NCBI RefSeq assembly: GCF_000708205.1
Contig: NW_014575563.1
Coordinates: 47,594 to 111,593, forward strand
Length of the DNA stretch: 64,000 nt
Origin: Mixia osmundae IAM 14324
Taxonomy: Eukaryota; Basidiomycota; Mixiomycetes; Mixiales; Mixiaceae
Reading direction: 5' to 3'
Below, piece by piece: positions 43,602 to 53,086 of this stretch. The notes below the pieces were generated by a model. It saw only the letters and a program-made list of their open reading frames with translations, was not told the origin of the DNA and ran no database searches. Within the stretch, counting starts at the first letter, position 1. Each line of letters starts with the position of its first letter. A program made the translations under genes and the position numbers.

Positions 43602-45927
43602 ATGGATCTAGATGCACTCTTCAAGGCAGGCTGGCTCACTCACCGCCTTGATTGTGTCAGCTCACTCCTGAGAGCGCAGATACCGACGGCGCCGGCTTCG
43701 GGCCTGAAGCGCAAGCTCGTCTCGAGTGCCCCGACGGCAGGCAAGCAACTCGTGCCCATGCGACTTGGGCGCAAGCTCACATGAGACTCGCAGAGGAACT
43801 GGAGCGCTTCAATGCATCACGAAGGCCGAATGGCACGACTACGACCAACGGCAGCACGACTGCCTCTACTGTTGCTGTCGGAAAGTCTGGGGACATCAAG
43901 GGAAAGATGCGAGCGGCGACCGTGCAGGATGGCTCAGACGACGAAGCAGAGAGGGATGATTTTGCGCCTGGCAACGATGCAGACTACTTCACCGAAGAGG
44001 ACTCAGATGGCCGCTTCTTCGGCGGAGGTCTGACGAGCGAACAGAAGCAGATTCTCGAGATCATGGACGACGATAGAGACCCCAGCGAGGCAGCAATGAC
44101 ACTACAAGGCTTACGCAAGATGGTCTCCGTACTCGAGAAGGCAGTGGCCAAGAATGTCGAGATGCGCGCCAAATTTGCAGGCAATCCTCACAAGCAAGTC
44201 ATTCGTTGACTGCACTGACTTGGCCGGCTCATCTGTACTGCAGATTCGTCGAGTCAGAGATCGCGCTTGACACAGCGCTACACGCTCTCCTGCTGCTTAC
44301 TCAGAGCCCTGGCTCCTTCTACCCTGAGCTGATCAAGCTCGGTATCATCTCGACGCTCGTGGACTTGCTATCTCGTGCGTTGCTTGCGTTTTACGGATCG
44401 CTGACACGAAACGGCTGACTCGGCACTGACAGATGAGAACGTGGACATCAGTATCGCAGTCATCACTATCCTCGAGGAGCTTACGGACGAGGACGTGGGC
44501 GAGGGCGAAGATGGCGAAGAGAGTACGGTCGGGCTTCAGGCCGAGCTAGCCGTCAAAGCCCTCGCAGACGAGCTCGTCAAGTGCTCTATTCTCGAGCTAC
44601 TTACTCAGAACGTCCGACGCTTAGATCTGGGTGACGAAACCGAGCGCAACGGGGTCTACCACGCGCTCAGTCTGTTCGAGAACCTCCTGTCCGCAACAGA
44701 GGGCCTTGCACTACGATTGACTAAGACTACAGATCTGCTCGCTTGGCTGTTGCAGCAAGTACAGCAGAAAGCGACGAAGGATCTGGAGCAGATCCGGTTC
44801 TATGCGGCCGAAATCCTCTCCATGTTGCTCAGTACGGGCGACGATACCATCAGGCAACGGTTTGGTGCCCTGGACGGCGTCGACGTCTGCCTGACCACGC
44901 TTTCGGTGCGTCTACTATACATAGCTTGCACTGCACGCTCAAGTGGCAAGCAGGCGTATCGCAAGCGTGATCCCAAAGGCGCAGAAGAGCTCGAGTTTAT
45001 GGAGAACGTCTTTGATATTCTGTGCTCGGCCCTCGCTACGACAACGATCAAGCAGCGATTTCTCGAAGGCGAGGGCGTCGAGCTAATGGTGCTGCTCATG
45101 AAGTTCGTCGATATCGAGCAGTGCCTCCTGTTGCTGATTCAATGCGCCTGCACAGACAAAAGATGCTCGCTCGCACACGGTCCATCAAAGTGCTTGATCA
45201 TGCCTTGTCGGGCGAAGCTGGAATATCATCGTGCGAACGCTTTGTCGAAGCGCTGGGCCTCAGAACGCTCTTTTCGGCCTTTATGGGCAAGAGCAGAACT
45301 GGCAAACGAAAGGCATCAGAGTCGTCTGGCGCCGAAGACGACGAGCATATCCTCGGCATACTCAACTCACTGCTCAGTAATCTGGCATCTGAGTCCGAAT
45401 CGCGGTTACGATTGCTCGCTAAATTTGTCGAGGATGGCTACGAGAAAGTCGACCGCTTGCTCGAGCTCAGGGAGACGGCACAAGATCGCGTCAAGAGTCG
45501 GGAAGGCGAGCTAGCGAGTGAAAGACGAACTTTACAGGCAGAAGGGCTCGACTATGACGAGGACGACGAGTATTTCAGACGTCTCGAGGCTGGTCTCTTC
45601 ACACTCCAGCTGGTTGACTATGTAATTGCCTGGATTGTCATGGAAGATGACGGGGTGAGTCTACCCAATTTTTCCATGCATGTATGAACGCTGACATCGT
45701 TCTTCGTTCTGCAGATACAAGAGCATGTCCGTCTGCTCCTCAGCCGGAAGGATATGGCATTCGCCGACGTCGTTGACGTGTTGAAAGAATATCGCGACAA
45801 TATCGGGTCTGCAGAAGACGTGAAGCCATCCAATGGTTTTGCAGCACAGCCGAACGAAGCGCTAGAGCCGGTCAAGCAACGAGACATCATCGAAGCGCTG
45901 ATGGACTATTTATCAGGCTTGTCTTGA
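43602..45927 (+). CDS. CTNNBL1: Beta-catenin-like protein 1 (CTNNBL1), spliceosome-associated
   Basis: Armadillo-like repeat protein that binds the Prp19/CDC5L complex. It begins MDLDALFK. A 54-nt segment with a possible GC donor (43626-43679) then gives IPTAPASGLKRKLVSS, a nuclear-signal-like start typical of the family. The body matches CTNNBL1 throughout: MDDDRDPSEAAMTLQGLRKM, FVESEIALDTALHALLLLTQ, HENVDISIAVITILEELTDE, NGVYHALSLFENLL, LEFMENVFDILCSAL, RSIKVLDHALSG, FVEALGLRTLFSAFMGKS, ILGILNSLLSNL, YEKVDRLLEL and RLEAGLFTLQLVDYVIAWI. About seven introns. It stops 55 bp from the convergent PP2C gene. Confidence 0.9.
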
Positions 45928-45982
45928 TGCAAAATCTTTGTAGTCGAATACATTGCTTCGTGGCTTTTGGTACATTTCTGCG

Positions 45983-47449
45983 TTACGATAACCGGACTAC
46001 GAGCACGGTGGTATTGTCTGTGGGATGCCAGTGAAGTTAGCACAGGAGCAAAGAGCGCGCAGTAGCGTACCCGTCGTGAAGGAACTGAGAGCATGCTCGA
46101 GAAGCTTTTTGGAAGCGTCTTGTGGATCGCGGATGTCTTTGATCAGGTCAACTGCCGCCTGATCTTCGCATACGTCCCATAGCTGCGGTCTTATCAGGAC
46201 ATGCTGCGACGAACGGCATACAAGCTTACACCATCGCAAGCAATGATCAGGAACTCGTCCTCCTCTCCCAAGGTCGTCTCTGTCGTATATGGCGCCCCAA
46301 CAACGAATTCCTTCATAGAAGAGTCGCCCAGCGAACGTGTTACGGCGAGAACGCCATTGACACGATTGTTGAGTACGAAGCCACCGGCATCTGTGATTCG
46401 CTTGGCTTCCTGCATATCGCTACCTTTGTGGTCGTATGTGAGCCTTATCGCTCGACCGCCGCGACTGTTTTCGCAAGACCAAAGTGAGTCATACTATGCT
46501 AGCGTAGGCTCTGCTGCTCACCTAAGCACCGCTCTCGCATCGCCGACATTAGCTGTGTAAAGTGTGCGCTTCCTTCCGGCCAGCGCGTTCTCGGCCGCGG
46601 GCTGACTGCTGCCCTCGGTCGCAGCATCGCCCGAAGAAAGTTGCCGGCCTGAGCTGGATCGGCCAATGAAGCTTCTGAACTTGTCCCTGTGTACGCCGTC
46701 GCCAAACCGCCGAGGCTTAGCGCTAGGCGTCGCGTCATCGTCTAGCAGCCCATCGACGCTATCTTGTGGCGGTTCGGCATCCAGATCATCTGGCACTGGC
46801 TTGCCATCTTCGGTCTCAATTCGTAAAAATGCGGCCACCGCAGTACAGCCGGAATGTGTGCCATTCTCGGCAGCACGTGTGGATAGCTCCTTGTCGGCCA
46901 ATGTGAAACTCGAATTGAGCATATCAGGCACTGTCTCGTCCTGCTTCTTGCTGATCTCGCTGAGCAAGTACTGCAAAATTCTACTTCAACAGGGCCGACG
47001 CTGCCTTTGAGGGGCACATACTTCGTGGAAATGAGCACCGCAGAATTCTGCAGCGTGTTTGCCCGCGTGACCATCAAAGATGGCGAAGTAGCCCTGGCCT
47101 CTGACGCCGGCGAAATCATAGATGAACGAATGCGCGTCTTCCATAGTTCGGCGACATTTTTTGTTCTTGTCCTCGCTCACACCGACACTGAACGGCGCAG
47201 AGGCCAAATGAGACCTTGCAGGATGCTGGTTGATTTTCTGTGATTGCGCAAGATGATCAATACGCTGGCAAGCATGCGTGTAGCCCGACTGACACCATAG
47301 GTGAGCGGGCCATCTGAGGCAGTGATGGTCTGGCTTCGTGCGTTGGGGCTGTTAGCGCCACTTGATGAAGTCCTCGGTCTTCGTGAGGACTCTGAGGACT
47401 CTGCGTTGTCGTCAAGGGCAGCTTCGTCAATCTGCATGGGCGACATCAT
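45983..47449 (-). CDS. PP2C-type protein phosphatase (PTC1-like)
   Basis: Metal-dependent Ser/Thr phosphatase. An acidic Ser-rich leader precedes [21 protein letters not shown], where EDAH holds a metal-binding Asp. [14 protein letters not shown] carries the DGHAG motif. A low-complexity insert of about 80 residues ([14 protein letters not shown]) lies before [30 protein letters not shown] and EFLIIACDG follow, then [14 protein letters not shown] and the final [10 protein letters not shown] with metal-binding Asp. Several introns. The ATG at 47449 is chosen because earlier in-frame codons lack ATG. In yeast PTC1 acts on HOG-pathway kinases; that target is inferred only. Confidence 0.85.
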
Positions 47450-48139
47450 TGACGGCGGAGTTTCACTACCGCCATCTCGTGGTCGTGCCTGGCTACTCGA
47501 TTGACTGCCGTTGCCGTCTTGTGTGCTGGCGCGTCTGCCCACCTGTTGCGTCGTTCTGCGTGACGGCGCACAGGCATAAGCTCGGATACGAGCTGCTCCC
47601 ACAGGCTATACGCACTCGTCCTCTGAGCGGCCGGCGACCAGTGATGCAAAGAGAGCAGAGTGGGATGATAGCAATGTCATGCGAGGCCATAGCGCAAGGA
47701 AAGCGGTGGATGGCCATGTCGTCATCAGGTGAGCGCAGCAAAGCGAGAGACAAACGTAAATGCCAGTCAGCTATTCGCGCAGAGCTTCAGCAGGACGGAT
47801 ACGCACCCTTGATGGGCGGTATAGCATTGACCATGCTCAATCCAGGCTGGGCCAAGCCGAAGCACTGATGGGCGAGGCGCTCGGCTGACTACCCTCTGGA
47901 GGGACCGCGATGTGATGAGAAGCGGTGGGCCTGGTGGCTGTGACCGATAGTACTTGAGCGGGGTACTTCCTGGGTCTAGCAGTGGCACGTCGCTGCGGAA
48001 AAGGCGCAATCTAGTTCGCCACTGCGCTGCGCCTGCAGGTCATGGAACTCCTTTCCACCGGTTACTATCAACGCGCGCGTCTCGCCGGCTAACGAACGAC
48101 AGCAAGCCCAGCTCGCCGGCTTGAGACGGGCCTTGCGGC
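47450..48139. other. Divergent promoter PP2C / carrier, no gene seen
   Basis: About 690 bp with no supported gene. Reverse-strand frames here lack domain signals. Confidence 0.4.
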
Positions 48140-49503
48140 ATGAGCGAATCACTTGTCCATGCGGCAGCCGGTGCAGCCGGTGGCTGTGTAGCCATGGCGA
48201 TCACGTGTACGTGCTTCAGGACCTCTGTGACTGCTTGTTGACAGCTTCTGTCACGAAGATCCGCTCATCAGTGTCAGTACACGCGCTCAAGTCGAAACGA
48301 AGCGACATCCTGGGGAGGCGAGCCAGCTTCAATGCGCGCAACGTCGACGCTGATGTCTTCTCACAGACGACGCTCGACAGCATCAGACGGTTCGTAGCGA
48401 AAGAAGGCATCGCAGGCCTATACGACGGACTCTCGTCGTCATTGCTAGCAATTGCAGTCACTAATGGCGCATTCTATGCGTTTTACGAAGAGTCGCGCAC
48501 CCTCATCGCCAACTACAAGGCCAAGCGCGAGAGGAGCTCAATCACTAGCGCGGCAGCGAGCTTGTCGATGCTCGAAAGCATCCTCGCCTCTTTCTTAGCC
48601 GGTACGCGCTGATTCCTGGCGCGATTAGCCATACTGACGATCATACTACGCTTGGCAGGCTCAGCGACGTCAATCATCTCGAATCCGATATGGTACGCCT
48701 GACTTTGGAACGGTAGATCGCCATTGACCGACGCACAGGGTCATCAACACCCGCCAAACCGTGAGGACGACAGTGTCTGATCCTCAAAAGGCAGACGCGC
48801 GCGATCCAAAGACAGGCAGACCCGTCATGGTCAAGAAGCTTGGCTTTGCGGCCACACTGAAGCACATCATTCAGACTGACGGTCCTGGGGCGCTCTTCAA
48901 TGGACTAGGGCCTGCGCTCTTGCTCGTTGCCAATCCGATAATCAGCTATACCGCTTTCGAGCAGATGAAGAACCTCCTCTTGACAAGACGTGCGGCAAAG
49001 GCGAGCCAATCCGCCACAGGCAGTCCACTGGCTGCATTGCCCCTGACTGACCTTGACTTTTTCGCGCTCGGAGCGCTGTCTAAACTATGTATGTGTCGTC
49101 TCTACGCTATCAGGAACAGAGCTCATGCATGCGAGACAGTATCCACCGGGTTCACCTATCCATGTGAGTCTCTTGCGGACGCCAATGCAGCATCTCTGAC
49201 ATGTTCTCAGGGCTCACCGTCAAGTCACGCATGCAATCTGGTCAAGCGCAAGGGAGGAGCTACAAGTCTACATTTCACGGTATCACAAGCATCATCCAGT
49301 CCGAAGGTCCCGCGGGTCTTTATCGAGGCATCAGTACGAAGCTCCTTCAGAGCGTTCTAACCAATGCGTTCCTGTTCATGAGCAAGGAGCGTTTCTACCT
49401 GCTCGTGAAATCGGTCAGTTTCGTGAAATGCCATCAGTCTACATGCTGAAAGGCGATGCAGCTCATCTTGACACTATCAGTGCGCAAGAACGTGGCCGCC
49501 TAG
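48140..49503 (+). CDS. Peroxisomal-type mitochondrial-carrier-family transporter (PMP34/PMP47-like)
   Basis: Six-span carrier with three Solcar repeats. The start MSESLVHAAAGAAGG leads, after an intron starting GTACGT at 48210, to YPLISVSTRAQVETKRSD, the 'P..T..TR.Q.E' signature of PMP47/PMP34. EGIAGLYDGLSSSLLAIAV and FYEES end repeat 1. Repeat 2 has SATSIISNPIWVINTRQ and GPGALFNGLGPALLLVANP. Repeat 3 has TVKSRMQSG and EGPAGLYRGISTKLLQSVL. The final exon gives LILTLSVRKNVAA. Family members import ATP or CoA into peroxisomes for fatty-acid activation. About four introns. Confidence 0.85.
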
Positions 49504-49612
49504 ACTCGAACATGCTTGCACTAAGCTAAAGCGAGACATGTACATCTCCTGAGCACAATACAACGAACTAAGAGCAGGAGTGACAAGGTCGGGATACTGA
49601 ATAGGTCGTTTG

Positions 49613-50360
49613 CTAAGCTTCGTGATCGTATGCGTTGATGCGCCGGTATTCATCTTCGACCTGGCGCACGAAGTCACTGACCTCGTGACCCTCGCTACAT
49701 GACTTCCATGTGCCGTCGTGAATGCAGATGACGCGATCGTTAAGCAAAACAGAGCACGATTTCCTGCGGATCGAGATGAGCATGATGACTGACCAAGAAG
49801 CGACTGGCCTACTCCACCCCTAGATATTCTGCGATCCTCACAGACTCGCGCAGGAGCCTCGCGCCGCGTTCGCCGGACGCGCATGAAGCCAGACCGTCAG
49901 CGTCCCAATCCTTGCCTGCCACCTTTGCGCAAGATCGTGCGACAGATTCGGTGCCTACGTTCTTGAGACTGCCGTAGTTCTGACAGCTGACAAAGGGCCA
50001 CCATTCCTTGTAATTGGGGAAATGTCTCGCAAAGCAGAGCTGCTGGATGTTGCCCGCGCATTCGAGTTCGCCGTGCATGCACTTGACGCCGTACTTGGAC
50101 CTCTGATCGAGCTTGCCGATGTACACGAGCTCGAGCGTGATCTTGTCTGCTACCTTTGGGATCGTCTTGTCCCAAACTTGCTCGCAGATCTGTGCGTCTG
50201 GGCACTGGCTCATGACGGCCAACTTGACGGAAACCAGCTGCTTCTCGTCCGCGAGCCGGTCTGGCGACTGGAATGTAAGACCATTGTTCGATGGACCGAG
50301 GCGCGGTGCCGCATGCGCACTCGCCAAGAGGCCAGCCAGAAGCCACGTCGAGGACAGCAT
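49613..50360 (-). CDS. GILT-like secreted thiol protein
   Basis: Secreted protein of the gamma-interferon-inducible lysosomal thiol reductase family. A signal peptide (MLSSTWLLAGLLASAHA) precedes SVKLAVMSQCPDAQICEQVW. The family signature CMHGELECAGNIQQLCF and WWPFVSCQNY are present. A 50-nt intron starting GTAGGC near 49826 joins EYLGVE to KSCSVLLNDRVICIHDGTW and the end at YDHEA. The redox motif is CPDA rather than CXXC, so the second active cysteine is missing, although another Cys follows three residues later. I recall similar changes in other fungal members. Reductase activity is doubtful. Confidence 0.8.
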
Positions 50361-50419
50361 GTCGCTTAGCTAGCGGGTGCGTCGTTGCGTCATCGATTTA
50401 TCGCGACGAGCGTTACGCG

Positions 50420-50480
50420 TCAAGGCTTTTTGAAAGACCCGCGCTTCGTGATCAAGGCTTTTTGAAAGCCCGCTTCGTGA
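50420..50480 (+). repeat. Two-copy direct tandem repeat
   Basis: Copy 1 is 50420-50451 and copy 2 is 50452-50480. Both read TCAAGGCTTTTTGAAAG then ..CGCTTCGTGA; copy 2 lacks three bases. It lies between the divergent GILT-like and four-span membrane protein genes, 61 to 121 bp before the latter's ATG. Confidence 0.9.
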
Positions 50481-50540
50481 AATAGCCTTCCCTACCAGTG
50501 TCCATCCCTCTCATGCTTCCCTGTCTGTTGGGGTTTCATC

Positions 50541-51723
50541 ATGCAGACTGTCTACGGTTGGACTGCAGACTTAAACGGTCTCAAGCACCCGCAAGATCAT
50601 CGACGCAGATACACTCGACTATGCGATGCGATTCGGATTCTCTCGCCCGCCTGTGTGCTCGGCTTGCTCGTGCTAGCTGCTATTTTCATACCATCGACGA
50701 CGAGCCATCGTAACGAAGTGGCGGGCCATGATCCTGAGTCGACCGGATTGACGGCATTCTTCACACTGCTCGATATGCTCGCCGTCAAGGGCACCTTGAC
50801 GGACAAGATGTGGTTGTTGCCACCAGCAGGCGTCGTTGCTTCCATGACTGCCACCCTGTTCATCTCGGTCGTACTCATCGTCGTTTCCCTTGTCCTCCGA
50901 ACACGAGCCCCAGCGAAGCAACGTTTCATCGGCCTTCGTGCACTCCGAATCGCGTCGGTCGTGTCCCTCGTACTCAGCTTTGTCGCTCTGGCGTTAATTA
51001 CCGCTGCAACGGTCACTTATACGAGAGGTTCTCTGTCGGTTGGGCTCGCGCCGATGGAAGCTATACAGGCCAAGGTCGTACCAACGCAAGCTCTGAACGA
51101 AGGAGCAAACCGTCTCTTGCGTTTGCTGTCAGGTCAGACTCATCTACAAGAGGCAGCCACCTCGCTCGGCGTTGTACTTTACGTCGAGCCAGAGACGACA
51201 AGTCCACTGCTCGGCAAGGGACCGTCCGCGCCTCTCGAGCAAGACTTTGAGCCCGTCCGTCATCACGACCTTGCTATCGATGGTCTGGCGGCAGAGCATG
51301 CCATCCTCAAGGTACCTTTCAAGATGATTCCGGACACTCTCAAGCCACTGCTCCTGCTCTGGATGGCAACTGTTTTTCAAATACTTGTGTATGTTTACTC
51401 CTCGTTGCATTCGCACCGTCTGACTGAAGGACAGAACGGCGGCGACTTGCTGGCGCGAGCGATTGGCAAGCCAACCGAGACACGGACGACAGCTCGAGGT
51501 TCATCGGCTGCTCAAGAGCACCACATCGGTCTGGGGTGAGCTAGATGACGAGAACAAATTCAAGCCTGTGCCTGTTGAGTATGCCGGAGCGCATGGCAAG
51601 CGCGACGCACCTTTCACGCCTCCCTTGCTCAGTCAAGAGGACCAGATCGAGTACGGCGAGCTGGGCAGATCGTACAACGAAGCGACGCAGCAATTTGTGG
51701 AGCACGATGAAGAGGAAGCATGA
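50541..51723 (+). CDS. Unknown four-span membrane protein
   Basis: About 380 residues. Spans are near residues 33-52 (ACVLGLLVLAAIFIP), 93-117 (TATLFISVVLIVVSLVL), 128-150 (SVVSLVLSFVALALITAAT) and 270-290 (LKPLLLLWMATVFQILV), with a long extracellular or lumenal loop between spans 3 and 4. A 46-nt intron starting GTATGTTTAC at about 51390, with CTGAC and CAG, shifts to the frame that continues VHRLLKSTTSVWGELDDEN and ends in an acidic tail (VEHDEEEA). The topology recalls SUR7/PalI-like cortical proteins but I see no diagnostic motif. Confidence 0.65.
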
Positions 51724-51774
51724 TCAGATGGCATTGGTGTTTACAAGCAACAGAAGCTGTCGTCATTCTCATAT

Positions 51775-52931
51775 CTACTTTCGTGCGTTCTGGTTGAAAT
51801 TCATTGAGTAGCCGCCCGTGTCTTCGTTCTTGACGAACTGGAAGTTGTCGGTCGACATACCGAACTTGCCGAGGAAAGAGTTGCCGAGACCTTTGAGTTT
51901 GGTCATCATTTCTGCTGTCTCCTTGTCCCTCGCCTCGTCCGACAGCTTCTGGAGACGCTGGATGTGAGTGTACGAGGGCGGCGCTTTGGACAACTTGGAT
52001 AGCTTTCTCCAGTCTGCTGATTCTGTCAGGCTTGCAGACCATGCTGCTGACACAACGAACCTTCGAGGGCTGCAGAATAGCCCGACCAGCCTGCAATGCG
52101 CTCGTTGGTCATTGCGCGCCGATGGAGTGCTTTGACATAATTAGGATCGTCAGTGAGAGCTGCGTCAAATGCACTTATGAGTCGGGACGTGCAGCAGGAA
52201 GTGCATAACACTTGCCATCAGTGAGCGCTTCTACTGCCTCTTTGTCGCAACTCTGTCGTGAGACGAGAAGCAGTCAGTGATCATCGAGAGGTGTGAGCCA
52301 GGCGACTTGCCATCTTCATGAGACTCGCACCGAGATTACCATTGAGGACGGCGCGGAGCTGCTTGATGTCTTCTGCTTCCGGCGGGACCTCTTCCTCCTC
52401 GATGGGCTCAACGGCAGGCGCTGGTATGAGATTGGGGTCTTGCTTGTCGTCTGAGTCTTCGTCTGAGCTATCGAGCTTGGACGGCTCGGCAGACCAAGGA
52501 TCAGGCGTAGGCGGCGGATCTCGCCTCTTTGGCGGCCTGACTCGCTCTGGTCTGATCTTGTCGCTCGCTCGGGCTGTGACAGGCTGGCCACTTGTAGGAT
52601 CAAGCTTCCTGCGTGGCACAGGACGAGCAGGCAGGCTGGCGAGGCCGAGTCGGTACTCGTCTGCTGCTTCCGCCCAGCTAGAGCGAGCAAAGGCTGCATT
52701 GCCAGACAGTTTGTAGTCTATAGCTGCCTTCATAGAGAGAATGCATCAGCCCAGTCTGACGGGCGGGTCCATCGGCGTGCGTACTCTGAGTTCCTGACGA
52801 GGTTCAGTCGGTGATGCTATTGCGCTTGCAGGCTTGGGATCCGGCGGGAGCTCTTCGAATCTGTCCGAGTCATCTTGTTGCGCCGAACGAGCAGCGCCGG
52901 CAGCTGCGGCAGTCGCTGTCGTCCGGAACAT
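51775..52931 (-). CDS. Tetratricopeptide repeat protein TTC1-like
   Basis: TPR adaptor related to TTC1. Exon 1 (52931 to about 52789) is MFRTTATAAAAGAARSAQQD with an acidic stretch. It splices to AAIDYKLSGNAAFARSSWAE, the first TPR helix pair. A long Pro/Asp/Glu-rich insert (SSDEDSDDKQDPNL) follows, then LNGNLGASLMKM, ALTDDPNYVKALHRRAMTNE and the C-terminal signature ETAEMMTKLKGLGNSFLGKF with STDNFQFVKNEDTGGYSMNF, which is the hallmark of TTC1. About four introns. TTC1 proteins bind Hsp70/Hsp90 tails; inferred. It shares a 155-bp promoter with the Ies1-like gene. Confidence 0.85.
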
Positions 52932-52947
52932 TCACCCTTTGGCCAAG

Positions 52948-52968
52948 GACAGTCGACAGTCGACAGTC
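52948..52968 (+). repeat. Three tandem GACAGTC heptamers
   Basis: Three perfect copies of GACAGTC, 17 bp upstream of the TTC1-like ATG in the promoter shared with the Ies1-like gene. The next 50 bp also hold GTGACG-type repeats (52986-53017). Confidence 0.85.
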
Positions 52969-53086
52969 TGGGACAGATCGCGACACGTGACGCGTGACGG
53001 TGACGGTGGTGACGGTCGACACCGATTGGCCTGCAGTGTTGGAGCGAGCCGGCCAGCAGTCGACAGAGCCGGACGAGCACGACAGG

